Assembly (NCBI GenBank): GCA_003258405.1
Contig: QKPN01000021.1
Coordinates: forward strand, 1 to 64,000
Source of the DNA: Rhodobacteraceae bacterium DSL-40
Lineage (GTDB): Bacteria; Pseudomonadota; Alphaproteobacteria; Rhodobacterales; Rhodobacteraceae
Direction of reading: 5' to 3'
DNA length: 64,000 nt
The notes under the pieces were generated by a model. That model did not search any database, had not been told where the DNA came from, and saw only the letters and a list, made by a program, of their open reading frames with translations. This document shows positions 20,486 to 29,553 of this stretch, piece by piece; the first letter of the stretch is position 1, and each line of letters opens with the position of its first letter. The translations under genes were made by a program, and so were the position numbers.

Positions 20486-20707
20486 GTGAGGAATCTCAAC
20501 CTCAAGATTGACGTTTCGGACGAGGAGGCCGCCGCCATCGAGGCGGAGCTCAGATCCGGCGAGTTCGCCTGCGTGTCCGAAATGGTGCGAACGGCGGTAA
20601 GGACGTATCTCGACCGCAGACACCTGTCGGATACGCGGAGCATCGCGCGCGACGTTGCGCATTACCGCCAGGAAATCGCCTCGCGCGCGACGCTGATCGA
20701 AGGATAG
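20486..20707 (+). CDS. Orphan ribbon-helix-helix antitoxin-like protein
   Basis: A 73-residue protein starts with GTG at 20486 behind AGGGAGG. Its N-terminal strand (NLNLKIDVSDEEAAAIEA) and helices (ELRSGEFACVSEMVRTAVRTYL) fit the ParD/CopG-type ribbon-helix-helix fold used by antitoxins for DNA binding. The tail would neutralise a toxin, but no toxin frame follows within 159 bp before the convergent phzF-like gene. It may be an orphan regulator, a solitary antitoxin or the remains of a lost module. Confidence 0.75.
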   Translation: MRNLNLKIDVSDEEAAAIEAELRSGEFACVSEMVRTAVRTYLDRRHLSDTRSIARDVAHYRQEIASRATLIEG

Positions 20708-20866
20708 AAGGCGCATTCGCGTCCGGCGTGGCCTGTGTCTGGAAAGTGACCGGACATGGACCGCGCCCTGCTTCGATCGGCATGAGCGGACAGGGTTCAG
20801 GCGCCCCGGGGAGATGGGGCGCCTGCCGTCTTATCCACCCGCGCCGCCATCGGGCAGCGCCCTTCC

Positions 20867-21766
20867 TTAATCCGGAAAATGCAGATGCCCCGAGAGCACG
20901 GGCACGGCGCTGCCGCCGATTCGGACTCGCGATGCGCCGGGCGCCGGGCAGTCGGCCGCTGCGGTGATGCGGCTCGGGCGGCCCATCTCGGTCCCTTGCG
21001 AAATCGTGAGCTCGACCGGCGCGCCGTCACAGGCGCAGAGCAGGGCGGCAAGGGCCGCAGCCGCGCTGCCGGTGGCCGGATCCTCGTGAGTGTCATCGAG
21101 CGGAGCGAAGACCCGGAGCGCGGCGTCGCCCGCCGCTGCGCGATGATAAAGGGCAATGGAGAGAAAGCTCTCGCCCTGGCGGTCGCGAAGCGCCGCGAAG
21201 GCCGCATGGTCCGGTGCGGCGGCGGCAAGATCGGCCCGGCTTGCCGTTTCGGCAATGACGAAGGGCAGCCCCTTGGAGGCCATCACCGGCGCGTGCCGTG
21301 CGGTCGAGAGGGCGGTTGCGGGCAGGTTCGTGCAGGCGGCGACCGCGGCGGGGTCATATTCCCCGAGCCGCTCGAAGGGCGCATTGGTGGTGAAGGCCGC
21401 GTGCCAGAGGCCATCGCGTTGCAGCGTGGTGCAGGTGATCGGGCCGATGCCTTCCTCGATCACGGGGTCGGCGGAGACCGTGTGGCCGAAGGCCGTGCCT
21501 GCGCGCGCGAGGCTGATCGCCGCCCCGATCGTCGGATGCCCGGCGAAAGGAATTTCGCGGCCGGGAGTGAAGATGCGGAGCCGGATCGTGCCGCCGGCCT
21601 CCGGGGGCAGCATGAAGACCGATTCCGAGTAACCGAACTCGCGGGCGATTCTCTGCATTCCTGCCGTATCGAGGCCGCGGGCATCGGGCACGACGGCAAG
21701 CTGATTGCCGCCGAAGGCCACATCGGTGAAAACGTCCCAGATTTCGCAGGCGATGTCGCGGACCAT
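20867..21766 (-). CDS. PhzF-family isomerase/epimerase-like protein
   Basis: The 299-residue protein has the PhzF fold signatures: an N-terminal DVFTDVAFGGNQLAVVPDA, the RIFTPGREIPFAGHPTIGAA segment and the C-terminal EDPATGSAAAALAALL. PhzF catalyses a proton shift in phenazine synthesis. Stand-alone homologues such as this one have mostly unknown substrates, and no phenazine genes are nearby. ATG at 21766 is preceded by GGAGACC. It is divergent from the ArsR-type regulator. Confidence 0.88.
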   Translation of the reverse strand: MVRDIACEIWDVFTDVAFGGNQLAVVPDARGLDTAGMQRIAREFGYSESVFMLPPEAGGTIRLRIFTPGREIPFAGHPTIGAAISLARAGTAFGHTVSADPVIEEGIGPITCTTLQRDGLWHAAFTTNAPFERLGEYDPAAVAACTNLPATALSTARHAPVMASKGLPFVIAETASRADLAAAAPDHAAFAALRDRQGESFLSIALYHRAAAGDAALRVFAPLDDTHEDPATGSAAAALAALLCACDGAPVELTISQGTEMGRPSRITAAADCPAPGASRVRIGGSAVPVLSGHLHFPD

Positions 21767-21832
21767 CCCGGTCTCCTTCGTCTCATGCGCCAAAACCGAC
21801 TTTCCCTGCGGCGGTGGCCCGGCTAGGCTGTT

Positions 21833-21863
21833 TAGGAAATAGACTATATAGGTATCTGGCTAT
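21833..21863. promoter_or_regulatory. AT-rich divergent promoter/operator region
   Basis: The stretch just before the ArsR start contains ACTATATAGG and GCTATATGG, two similar TATA-containing half sites about 15 bp apart. It is the only AT-rich segment between the phzF-like and arsR-like genes. It is a good candidate for the operator of the winged-helix repressor. Confidence 0.4.
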
Positions 21864-22220
21864 ATGGATGCGGATGACGAGTCAATCCTCGCCTTCCTCA
21901 AGGCGGTGTCGAGCCGGCACCGGCTGCTGATCCTCACCTGGCTGCTTGCGCCGCGGCAGCACTTTCCGCCGCAGCGTGACGGCGATCTGGTGGAGGATGG
22001 TGTCTGCGTCGGCTTCATCACCGAGAAGATCGGCATGAGCCAGCCGACGGTCACCGGGCACATGCAGATCCTTGCCGAGGCGGGGCTTGTCACCTCGCGG
22101 CGGATCAAGAACTGGGTGTTCTACCGCCCCTGCCGCGATGTGATCGCCGCCCGGCTTGGCGGGCTCGAGGGGCTGCTCGGAGCCGCGGCGCCGGAGGGGG
22201 GCGGGCCGGATGCGCAGTGA
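21864..22220 (+). CDS. ArsR-type winged-helix regulator
   Basis: This 118-residue protein carries a winged helix with the recognition helix in MSQPTVTGHMQILAEAGLV and a wing ending in NWVFYRPC. There is no CxC metal site of classical ArsR; two isolated cysteines occur. The insertion after helix 2 (PRQHFPPQRDGDLVEDGVCVGF) is unusual for the family. It is divergent from the phzF-like gene, which is the likely target together with itself. Confidence 0.82.
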   Translation: MDADDESILAFLKAVSSRHRLLILTWLLAPRQHFPPQRDGDLVEDGVCVGFITEKIGMSQPTVTGHMQILAEAGLVTSRRIKNWVFYRPCRDVIAARLGGLEGLLGAAAPEGGGPDAQ

Positions 22221-22258
22221 ATTGCGCGCAAGCGCCGGCCCGTGTAAGGCCTCTGCCC

Positions 22259-22732
22259 ATGACAGCTGACAGCAAGGATGCCGGTGCGCTCCGGCCGCGT
22301 TTCTGGGAGCGCCATGCGCTCGAGGATCTCAACCGCGCCGAGTGGGAGGCACTCTGCGACGGTTGCGCGAAATGCTGCCTCATCAAGCTCGAGGACGACG
22401 AGACGGGTGAGGTGAGCTATACCGACGTCGCCTGCAGGCTGCTCGATCTCGGCACCTGCCGCTGCGGCAACTATGCGCTGCGCCGCCAGCTCGTGCGGGA
22501 TTGCAACATCCTCAACCTCGAGAACTTCGAGCGGATCGCCGAGTGGCTGCCCTCGAGCTGCGCCTATCGCCGCGTCCACGAGGGGCGGGGGCTTGAGGCC
22601 TGGCATCACCTGATCTCCGGCGACCGCGAGAGCGTCCATGCCGCGGGGATCTCGCTGCGCGGGCGGATGCGCTCGGAATACGATGTCGACGAGGAAGACT
22701 GGTCCGATTTCATCATCGAGGAAGAGATCTGA
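22259..22732 (+). CDS. UPF0260 (YcgN-type) cysteine-cluster protein
   Basis: The 157-residue protein matches UPF0260: the cysteine cluster CDGCAKCCLIKLEDDETGE near residue 35, a second group CRCGNY, and the end WSDFIIEEEI. The cysteines probably bind a metal or Fe-S cluster; the function is unknown. ATG at 22259 starts the family N-terminus. Its stop overlaps the threonine aldolase start by one base (TGATG), so translation is likely coupled. Confidence 0.88.
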   Translation: MTADSKDAGALRPRFWERHALEDLNRAEWEALCDGCAKCCLIKLEDDETGEVSYTDVACRLLDLGTCRCGNYALRRQLVRDCNILNLENFERIAEWLPSSCAYRRVHEGRGLEAWHHLISGDRESVHAAGISLRGRMRSEYDVDEEDWSDFIIEEEI

Positions 22733-23787
22733 TGTGGTTCGTTTCGGACAATGCCGCCCCGGTGGCGCCCGAAGTGATGGCCGCCCTCGTGCGTGCGAAC
22801 GCCGGTCATGCCGGTTCCTATGGCGGGGATGAGGCGACGGCGCGGGTGGTGGCCCGGCTCCGCGAGATCTTCGAGGCGCCCGCGGCGGCGGTCTTTCTCG
22901 TCGGCACCGGCACGTCGGCGAATGCGCTGGCGCTTGCCTGTCTCTGCCCGCCCTGGGCGACGGTCTACTGCCACCGCAACGCCCATATCGAGGAGGACGA
23001 GTGCGGCGCGCCCGAGTTCTACACCGGCGGGGCCAAGCTCACGCTTCTGGACGGTGCGCATGGCCGGATCGACGCCGCCGCGCTTGAACAGGCCATCGCC
23101 TTCACCGCGCGGGCCGGTGTCCACAATGTCCAGCGCGGGGCGCTCTCGCTTACCAATTCGACGGAGCTCGGCGCGGTCTACAGCCCCGATGCCGTGGCCC
23201 GGCTCGCAGGGCTTGCAAGGGCGCGCGGGCTGCCGGTTCACATGGACGGGGCACGGTTTGCCAATGCGCTCGTCTCGCTCGGCTGCACCCCGGCGGAGCT
23301 CACCTGGAAGGCGGGTGTCGATGTGCTCTGCCTCGGGGGCACGAAGAACGGGCTGATGGGGGTCGAGGCGGTGATCTTCTTCGACCCGGCGCGCGCCTGG
23401 GAATTCGAGCTCCGGCGCAAGCGGGGTGGGCATCTCTTCTCCAAGCATCGCTATCTCGCCGTGCAGATGGAGGCCTGGCTTTCGGACGGGCTCTGGCTCG
23501 AGCTGGCCAGCCGGGCCAATGCGCGGGCCGCGGCCCTTGCCGCCGGGATCGCGGCGCTGCCCGGCGCCCGGCTCGATCATCCGGCTGAGGCCAATGCCGT
23601 CTTCGCGGCCTTTCCGCGCGCCGGCCATCGGGCGCTGCAGGCGGCGGGCGCGCGCTACTACCTCTGGCCGGGGCATCAGAGCCTCGAGGGGCCGGGCGAG
23701 GTGCCGCTTTCGGCGCGGCTGGTCTGCGACTGGAGCACCGAGGCCACAGAGGTCGAGGCGCTGCTCGCGGTGCTTGCCCGCGCCTGA
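22732..23787 (+). CDS. Low-specificity L-threonine aldolase
   Basis: This 351-residue PLP enzyme cleaves threonine or allo-threonine to glycine and acetaldehyde. The cofactor lysine is in CLGGTKNGLMG, with VHMDGARFANAL supplying the aspartate for the pyridine ring and an N-terminal SDNAAPVAPEVM typical of the family. It overlaps the UPF0260 gene by one base. The glutaminase gene follows 75 bp on. Confidence 0.92.
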   Translation: MWFVSDNAAPVAPEVMAALVRANAGHAGSYGGDEATARVVARLREIFEAPAAAVFLVGTGTSANALALACLCPPWATVYCHRNAHIEEDECGAPEFYTGGAKLTLLDGAHGRIDAAALEQAIAFTARAGVHNVQRGALSLTNSTELGAVYSPDAVARLAGLARARGLPVHMDGARFANALVSLGCTPAELTWKAGVDVLCLGGTKNGLMGVEAVIFFDPARAWEFELRRKRGGHLFSKHRYLAVQMEAWLSDGLWLELASRANARAAALAAGIAALPGARLDHPAEANAVFAAFPRAGHRALQAAGARYYLWPGHQSLEGPGEVPLSARLVCDWSTEATEVEALLAVLARA

Positions 23788-23862
23788 TCCGGCGGGCCAT
23801 GTTGCGCAGACGTGGGGCGCGCGGCATGTTGCGGCGCGCGGGCCGTCGAAACGGGGAACCAG

Positions 23863-24798
23863 ATGCAGGACGAGCGGATCGATCCAGCGGCGCTTGCCGC
23901 CTTTCTCGAGCGGCTGAGCGCGGAGATCCTGGAGCGCGGCGACTGGGGCAAGGTGGCCGACTACATCCCGGAGCTTGCCGCCATTGATCCGGCGCAGTTC
24001 GCGATTTCGGTGGCTCTGGCCGACGGCACCCTGGTGTCGGCCGGGGCCGATCGGGTGCCGTTCTCGATCCAGTCGGTCTCCAAGGTCTTCACCCTGGCCT
24101 GCGTGCTCGGGCGGCAGGGCGGGCAGATCTGGCAGCGGGTGGGTCGGGAGCCCTCCGGCTCGCGCTTCGATTCGATCCTGCTGCTCGAGCTCGAGCGCGG
24201 CAAGCCGCGCAATCCCTTCATCAATGCCGGCGCCATCGTCACGACGGATGCCCTCCTGGAGGGGCGCGAGCCGAAGGCGGCGCTGAGCGAGATCCTGACC
24301 TTCCTCCAGAGCGCCTGCGAGGATGTGACGGTGCGCATCGATCCGGCCGTGGCGCGCTCGGAGCTCGAGACCGGGTTTCGCAACATCGCGCTTGCGAACT
24401 ATCTCAAGTCCTATGGCAATCTCAGGAACCCGCCCGAGCTGACGCTCGGGACCTATTTCCATCAGTGCGCGATCGAGATGACGACACGGCAGCTCGCGCA
24501 GGCGGGACGGGTGATCGCCGGTCTGCCCGGCGCGCCCAAGATCCTCTCGGTGATGAATGCCCGGAGGCTCAATGCGCTGATGATGACCTGCGGCCATTAC
24601 GACGGGTCGGGGGATTTCGCCTATCGCGTCGGCCTGCCGGGCAAGAGCGGGGTGGGGGGTGGCATCCTGCTGATCGCTCCCCGGCGGGCTTCGATCGCAA
24701 TCTGGTCGCCGGGGCTCAACGGCTACGGCAATTCCCAGATGGGCACTTTCGCCGCCGAGCAGCTCGCCCGCTTTACCGGCTGGTCGAGCTTCGGATAG
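23863..24798 (+). CDS. glsA: Glutaminase A
   Basis: The 311-residue serine-type glutaminase converts glutamine to glutamate and ammonia. Catalytic SxxK lies in PFSIQSVSKVF. Other family marks are NPFINAGAI, the LETGFRNIALAN segment and KSGVGGGILLI. ATG at 23863 was chosen for the normal length. There is no C-terminal ankyrin or STAS extension. Presence of glnE in the same window is coincidental as far as I can see. Confidence 0.94.
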   Translation: MQDERIDPAALAAFLERLSAEILERGDWGKVADYIPELAAIDPAQFAISVALADGTLVSAGADRVPFSIQSVSKVFTLACVLGRQGGQIWQRVGREPSGSRFDSILLLELERGKPRNPFINAGAIVTTDALLEGREPKAALSEILTFLQSACEDVTVRIDPAVARSELETGFRNIALANYLKSYGNLRNPPELTLGTYFHQCAIEMTTRQLAQAGRVIAGLPGAPKILSVMNARRLNALMMTCGHYDGSGDFAYRVGLPGKSGVGGGILLIAPRRASIAIWSPGLNGYGNSQMGTFAAEQLARFTGWSSFG

Positions 24799-24855
24799 CG
24801 CGCGCGCCCGTTTCGGGTTGCGATCCTGTCTGAAACGTCCCGGGCTCGCGCCCGG

Positions 24856-25686
24856 TCAGCCGCCGCAGGGGCGGGCGTGCCGGACGGAGCCGGGGGCGAT
24901 CATGTCGAGGATCGCGTCCGCCACACGGTCGGGATGGGTGATCGGTCCCATGTGATCGACGCCCGGAAGGCTGAGGCTGCGCGCGCCGGGAATGCGGCCT
25001 GCGATGACTGCATTGATCCGGCGGACGACCGGAGGGGACGCGCCGCCGGCAAGCAGCAGCACCGGGCAGCGGATGCGGCCGAGATCGTCGGGGTGAATTC
25101 GCGCCACCGCCGGGTCGAGCAGGCAGAGATTGCTTTCGAGCGTGAGCGGCAGGGCCTTCATGATCGAGGCGGCGCGTTCGGTGGGCAGGCTTTCCCAGGG
25201 CGTGCCCCAGCGGTCGAGGAAGGCCCGCGCCGCGGTTTCCCAATCCTCGTCGAGCGCGGCCTCGAGCGCCTCGGCCGCATCGCGCCGTTCCTGGGCATGG
25301 GCCTCCGGGTCGGTCTCGGCGAGGAGCGAGAACTGCACCGGCTCGAACAGTGTGAGCGAGGCGACGCGCCCGGGATGCTCCGCTGCGAGCCGGAGCGCCA
25401 CGGTGCCGCCGAAGGAATGGCCGATCACATGGGCGGGCGCCTGGCCCTCGAGGAGGCGGAGCGCGTCGGCCAGCGCCTCGTCCTGCGTGGGAACGGCCGG
25501 ATCGTGGGTGGTGGCGCCGTGGCCGGGCAGGTCGGGGGCGCGCATGGCGAGATGGGTGGAGAGCCGGGCCATGACACCCGCCCAGGCACCGGAATGGGCG
25601 AGGCTGCAATGGAGCAGGAGCGCGGGCGGCCCTTCGCCCGCCTCGCGCCAGGAGAGGGTGCGGCCTCCGAATTCAAGACTGGGCAT
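24856..25686 (-). CDS. Alpha/beta hydrolase
   Basis: The 276-residue protein has a nucleophile elbow GHSFGGTVAL, an oxyanion region LLLHCSLAHSG and a C-terminal catalytic histidine in LPGVDHMGPI. The acid is probably in the strand before it. A cap domain occupies about residues 125-190. It lies 8 bp after the DsbA-like isomerase gene on the same strand, so the two form an operon that may act on an aromatic or thioester substrate. The substrate is unknown. Confidence 0.88.
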   Translation of the reverse strand: MPSLEFGGRTLSWREAGEGPPALLLHCSLAHSGAWAGVMARLSTHLAMRAPDLPGHGATTHDPAVPTQDEALADALRLLEGQAPAHVIGHSFGGTVALRLAAEHPGRVASLTLFEPVQFSLLAETDPEAHAQERRDAAEALEAALDEDWETAARAFLDRWGTPWESLPTERAASIMKALPLTLESNLCLLDPAVARIHPDDLGRIRCPVLLLAGGASPPVVRRINAVIAGRIPGARSLSLPGVDHMGPITHPDRVADAILDMIAPGSVRHARPCGG

Positions 25687-25694
25687 CGGCGGGC

Positions 25695-26294
25695 TCAGGC
25701 GCCGAGCGACGCGAGATGGGCCTCGAGATGCGGGAGCCGGTCCTGGCCCCAGAAAAGCTCGTCGCCCACCGCATAGGTCGGTGCGCCGAAGACGCCGAGG
25801 CGAAGCGCTTCGTCGGTGTTGCGCTGGAGCGTCTCGACACCCGAGAGCATGCCCTTGTCGGCAATGCCCGCCTCGAAGCCCGCCGCGGTCAGGCAGTCGC
25901 GGACCACCACGTCGTCGGCGATGTCACGGTCTTCGGCCCAGACGGCCTTCAGGAAGCCATGCGCGAGCTGGCCGAGGTCGCCGCCGCCGGCTTTCGATGC
26001 CGCGATGAGGGCGACGGAGGCGGGCACCGGGTTGGTCGGGAAATAGAGCGGCTGGAGGTTGATCGGCAGGCCCTCGAAGCGCGCGACGCGGGCGAGATCC
26101 CTGAGCCGGTAGGCCTTGCGGCTCTCATGGCGCTCGGCAAGGGGCGCGGTGCCGGTCTCGGCGAAGATGCGCATGAGCTCGACCGGGCGGTAGGCGATCT
26201 CCGCGCCATGCCGGGCCGCAATTGTCTCGAGCTTCAGCCCCGCAAGATAGGCGAAGGGCGAAAGGGGAAAATAGTAATAGTCGATCGTGGTCAT
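25695..26294 (-). CDS. 2-hydroxychromene-2-carboxylate isomerase/DsbA-like GST-kappa protein
   Basis: At 199 residues with the N-terminus TTIDYYYFPLSPFAYLAG this fits the thioredoxin-fold HCCA isomerase/kappa-GST family. The serine in PLSPF replaces the CxxC of DsbA, and the end reads GVFGAPTYAVGDELFWGQDRL. These enzymes use glutathione to isomerise aromatic degradation intermediates or transfer thiols. ATG at 26294 opens the family start. It is the first gene of a pair with the hydrolase. Confidence 0.9.
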   Translation of the reverse strand: MTTIDYYYFPLSPFAYLAGLKLETIAARHGAEIAYRPVELMRIFAETGTAPLAERHESRKAYRLRDLARVARFEGLPINLQPLYFPTNPVPASVALIAASKAGGGDLGQLAHGFLKAVWAEDRDIADDVVVRDCLTAAGFEAGIADKGMLSGVETLQRNTDEALRLGVFGAPTYAVGDELFWGQDRLPHLEAHLASLGA

Positions 26295-26418
26295 GAACCT
26301 GCGCTCCGGAACGGCTTCGGGTGCAAGGTGAAGGACAAATCTGGGGGTTTGCAAGGGGGGCCCACGGTGATAACCCACGCGCCAAGTCAGGATCCCTTCG
26401 CGTGAGGCAATGCCCGTG

Positions 26419-27441
26419 ATGAACCCCATCTTCAAGCCCAAGCTCATCGCCGGCAATTCGAACCAGACGCTGGCGCGCTCGATTGCCCGCCGGATTTCCA
26501 TTCACCGCGGTGAGCCGGTGGATCTGGTGCACGCCCGCGTGGAGCGGTTCAACGACCAGGAGATCTTCGTCGAGGTCTTCGACAATGTGCGCGGCGAGGA
26601 CATGTTCATCATCCAGTCGACGTCGAACCCGGCGAACGACAACCTGATGGAACTGCTCATCATGTGCGATGCACTGCGCCGTTCCTCGGCGCACCGGATC
26701 ACCGCCGTGATGCCCTATTTCGGCTATGCGCGTCAGGACCGCCGCTCCAAGGCCCGCACGCCGATCAGCGCGAAGCTCATCGCGAACCTCCTGACCCAGG
26801 CCGGCATCGCGCGGGTGCTCACGATGGATCTGCACGCCGCCCAGATCCAGGGCTTCTTCGACATCCCCGTCGACAACCTCTATGCCGCGCCGGTCTTCGC
26901 GCTCGACATCAAGTCCAATTTCAAGGATCTAGACCGGCTGACGGTGGTGTCGCCCGACGTTGGCGGGGTGGCCCGTGCCCGTGAGCTGGCAGAGCGAATC
27001 GGTGCTGACCTCGCCATCGTCGACAAGCGCCGCTCGGCGCCGGGCGAGATTGCCTCGATGACGGTGATCGGCGACGTGCAGGACCGGATCTGCATCATCG
27101 TCGATGACATCTGCGACACGGCCGGCACGCTGGTGAAGGCTGCGGATCTGCTGAGCTCGCAGGGCGCCTCGGAAGTCCACGCCTACATCACCCACGGGGT
27201 GCTCTCGGGGCCGGCGGTGGAGCGGGTGCGCAATTCCTCGATGAAGAGCCTCGTCATCACCGACTCGATCGCGCCGACCCAGGAAGTGCGGATGACGCCG
27301 AATATCCGCATCGTGCCGGTGGCGCCGCTCTTCGGGCAGGCGATCCTCAACATCTCGAACGGCACCAGCGTTTCCTCGCTCTTCGGCGCCGACACGCTCG
27401 AGCCGATCTACGAGGCGCTCTACCCGACCGCCGCGGCCTGA
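26419..27441 (+). CDS. prs: Ribose-phosphate pyrophosphokinase
   Basis: The 340-residue enzyme makes PRPP from ribose 5-phosphate and ATP. Clear motifs are [29 protein letters not shown] (catalytic loop), [18 protein letters not shown] and the PRPP-binding [13 protein letters not shown]. Start choice is open: ATG at 26419 has GAGG 11 bases upstream, while ATG at 26410 has it only 2 bases away. The gene stands alone between divergent and unrelated neighbours. Confidence 0.96.
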   Translation: MNPIFKPKLIAGNSNQTLARSIARRISIHRGEPVDLVHARVERFNDQEIFVEVFDNVRGEDMFIIQSTSNPANDNLMELLIMCDALRRSSAHRITAVMPYFGYARQDRRSKARTPISAKLIANLLTQAGIARVLTMDLHAAQIQGFFDIPVDNLYAAPVFALDIKSNFKDLDRLTVVSPDVGGVARARELAERIGADLAIVDKRRSAPGEIASMTVIGDVQDRICIIVDDICDTAGTLVKAADLLSSQGASEVHAYITHGVLSGPAVERVRNSSMKSLVITDSIAPTQEVRMTPNIRIVPVAPLFGQAILNISNGTSVSSLFGADTLEPIYEALYPTAAA

Positions 27442-27619
27442 GCGCCCGGCCTCGGACCACGCAGGCGGCCTGCCCGCCGGACGTGGTACTGGACATTTAA
27501 ATTCCAGAATTGCAATGTGCGGATGGATTGGGGAGTCCATCCGTGCATTTCGGCATGCGATCGCCATCCAGACCCAGCAGCGCAGATATCTCGCGCGCCG
27601 TCAGGACAGGAGAAGGACC

Positions 27620-29314
27620 ATGCCGGATCACGCAGCCCTCAAAACGACGCCACCAGAGTCCAGGAGACCGGCGGCCGGCGCGGGGTGGACGGGTCTCCTG
27701 ACGCTGGCCATCGCCTTCTTCGGGCTTGGCGCCGCCGCGCATGCGGAGGTGGATGTGACGGCGCTCGTCACCGAGGGCACGGACATGGTGCCGGCCTGTT
27801 CAAGCTGTCACGGGGTGGACGGACTGGGCGATGCCGATGTCGGTGCCCCGATGATCGCGGGGATGAACGCGGAGTATCTGGCCGCGATGCTTGCGGCCTT
27901 CGCGGATGGGACGCGGGTCGGCTACACGATGAACGGGATCGCGCCCGAATTGAGCGCCGAGGAGATGGCCGGGCTTGCGGCGCATTATGCGGCGATGCCT
28001 GCCAGCTCGAAGGACTGGGAGATTGACGCGGCCGCGGCGGAAGCGGGCGGTGCGATCGCCCATAACGGAATCGTTGCGGCCGGGGTGCCCGGCTGCGTGT
28101 CCTGCCATGGGCAGAACGGGGAGGGCACGGGCGGGGTCTTTCCGCGGATCGCCGGGCAGTTGCCGGACTACATGACGGCGCGGATCGAGCTCTGGAGCAC
28201 CGGCGAGGATGAGCCGGACACGCCGGAGGAGGCGATCATGGCGCGGATCGCCACGTCCGCGCCCGCCGATGCCATGGCCGAGGCGATCGCCTATTTCGCC
28301 GGGCTCGATCCGGCGGCGGGTCCGGACCTGGGCTATCCCGTGCTCGACACCGAATGGCCGGTCCAGAGCTACAACACCAAGCCGCTGCCGGACGAGATCA
28401 TCTGGTCGAAGGCCGAGGCGGCCTATGCGGCGCAGGAGAAGCGGCTGGCGGATCCGAACCTCTACGAGCACGTGCCGCCCGCGTTCTCGGAGATCCCCGA
28501 GGGCGATCTGGGTGACATGATCCGGCTGGGCCGGGAGATCTTCACCAATACACAGGCCCTGAAGGGCACCTTCGTCGGCAACGACCTCACCTGCAGCAAC
28601 TGTCACATGAATGCGGGTGCAAACCCGAACGCGGCGCCGATCTGGGCGACGGCGGTCGATTTTCCGGCCTATCGCAGCAAGAACAAGCATGTGAATACCC
28701 TGGCGGAGCGGATCGCGGGCTGCTTCCGGTATTCGATGGACGGGACCCCGCCGCCGGCGCAGCACAAGGTGATGGTGGCGATCGAGAGCTACATGACGTG
28801 GCTGGCCACCGGCGCGCCCCTGGGGGCGGTCCAGAAGGCGCGGGGCTATGTCTATCTGCCCATGCCGGGCGAGACTCCGGATTACGCGCGCGGCGAGGCG
28901 GTCTATGCGGAGCGCTGTGCGGTGTGCCATGCCGAGGACGGCTCCGGTCTGAAGCAGGGCGACCGGGTGGTATTCCCGCCGGTCTGGGGGCCAAACTCCT
29001 ACAACTGGGGCGCGGGCATGCACCAGATCGAGAAGGCGACAGGCTTCATCAAGGCGAACATGCCGCTGGGCAACGCGAATCTCACCGATCAGGAGGCCTG
29101 GGATGTGGCGCTTTATATCGACAGCCAGGAGCGTCCGCAGGACCCGCGCTGGCTGGGCAGCGTCGAGGCGACGCGCTGGGCGTTCCACAACAATGTCAGC
29201 ACCTATGGGCTCGAGATGCCCAGCGGTCTGATGGGCGACACTGGCGCGCCGCTCGAGAAACCCGCGCCGCAGCCCTGGGCCAACTGGAGCAGCCCCTGGA
29301 AGCCGGCCGAGTAG
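27620..29314 (+). CDS. Tetrahaem cytochrome c, TsdB-TsdA-type thiosulfate dehydrogenase fusion
   Basis: The 564-residue exported protein has a Sec signal (LLTLAIAFFGLGAAAHA) and four CxxCH haem sites at Cys60, Cys159, Cys325 and Cys433. The first two lie in a c4-like dihaem domain (about 40-240). The last two lie in a TsdA-like domain, where CSNCHMNAG and the motif ERIAGCFRYSMDG (Cys368) match thiosulfate dehydrogenase, which uses a cysteine as ligand of its active-site haem. TsdA couples two thiosulfates to tetrathionate and TsdB accepts the electrons, so a fused donor-acceptor is reasonable. No sox genes are nearby. Confidence 0.85.
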   Translation: MPDHAALKTTPPESRRPAAGAGWTGLLTLAIAFFGLGAAAHAEVDVTALVTEGTDMVPACSSCHGVDGLGDADVGAPMIAGMNAEYLAAMLAAFADGTRVGYTMNGIAPELSAEEMAGLAAHYAAMPASSKDWEIDAAAAEAGGAIAHNGIVAAGVPGCVSCHGQNGEGTGGVFPRIAGQLPDYMTARIELWSTGEDEPDTPEEAIMARIATSAPADAMAEAIAYFAGLDPAAGPDLGYPVLDTEWPVQSYNTKPLPDEIIWSKAEAAYAAQEKRLADPNLYEHVPPAFSEIPEGDLGDMIRLGREIFTNTQALKGTFVGNDLTCSNCHMNAGANPNAAPIWATAVDFPAYRSKNKHVNTLAERIAGCFRYSMDGTPPPAQHKVMVAIESYMTWLATGAPLGAVQKARGYVYLPMPGETPDYARGEAVYAERCAVCHAEDGSGLKQGDRVVFPPVWGPNSYNWGAGMHQIEKATGFIKANMPLGNANLTDQEAWDVALYIDSQERPQDPRWLGSVEATRWAFHNNVSTYGLEMPSGLMGDTGAPLEKPAPQPWANWSSPWKPAE

Positions 29315-29319
29315 GAGGC

Positions 29320-29338
29320 GGGGCCCGGGGTCGGCCCC
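29320..29338. terminator. Hairpin after the tetrahaem cytochrome gene
   Basis: GGGGCC and GGCCCC pair around a 7-base loop 5 bp beyond the stop. No U-run follows. It is a short, GC-rich, probable terminator. Confidence 0.4.
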
Positions 29339-29553
29339 GGTTGGCAACATGCATGAGGGGCGGAGATCGCCCCGCTTGCCCCGGGCCGGAGGGAAGGGTG
29401 CAATGCCGCCCGGGCTGAGGCCGCTTGGCTGCGGCGAGCCCTGCGCGTTCCGGTTTCGGCAACGCGCGGTTTCGCGAACGCCCCCTGCCGCGCCCGGCCC
29501 GCGCGCCTATCTTCCGCAGAGCGCCGATCTGACGGCGGGACGGGAGAGAGGGC

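Noticed and set aside
19544-20716. Extension of the glnE frame upstream to 20716
   Set aside because: GlnE has its family start at 19543. The extension is antisense or out-of-frame reading of the hydratase and antitoxin-like genes.
26500-26520. TTCACCGCGGTGA inside prs as a third copy of the paired palindrome
   Set aside because: It is a single palindrome inside coding sequence, with a different centre and no second arm.
27489-27507. CTGGA-N9-TCCAG around ATTTAAAT before the tetrahaem cytochrome gene
   Set aside because: The arms are not symmetric about the AT core and no matching regulator is nearby. I do not call it an operator.
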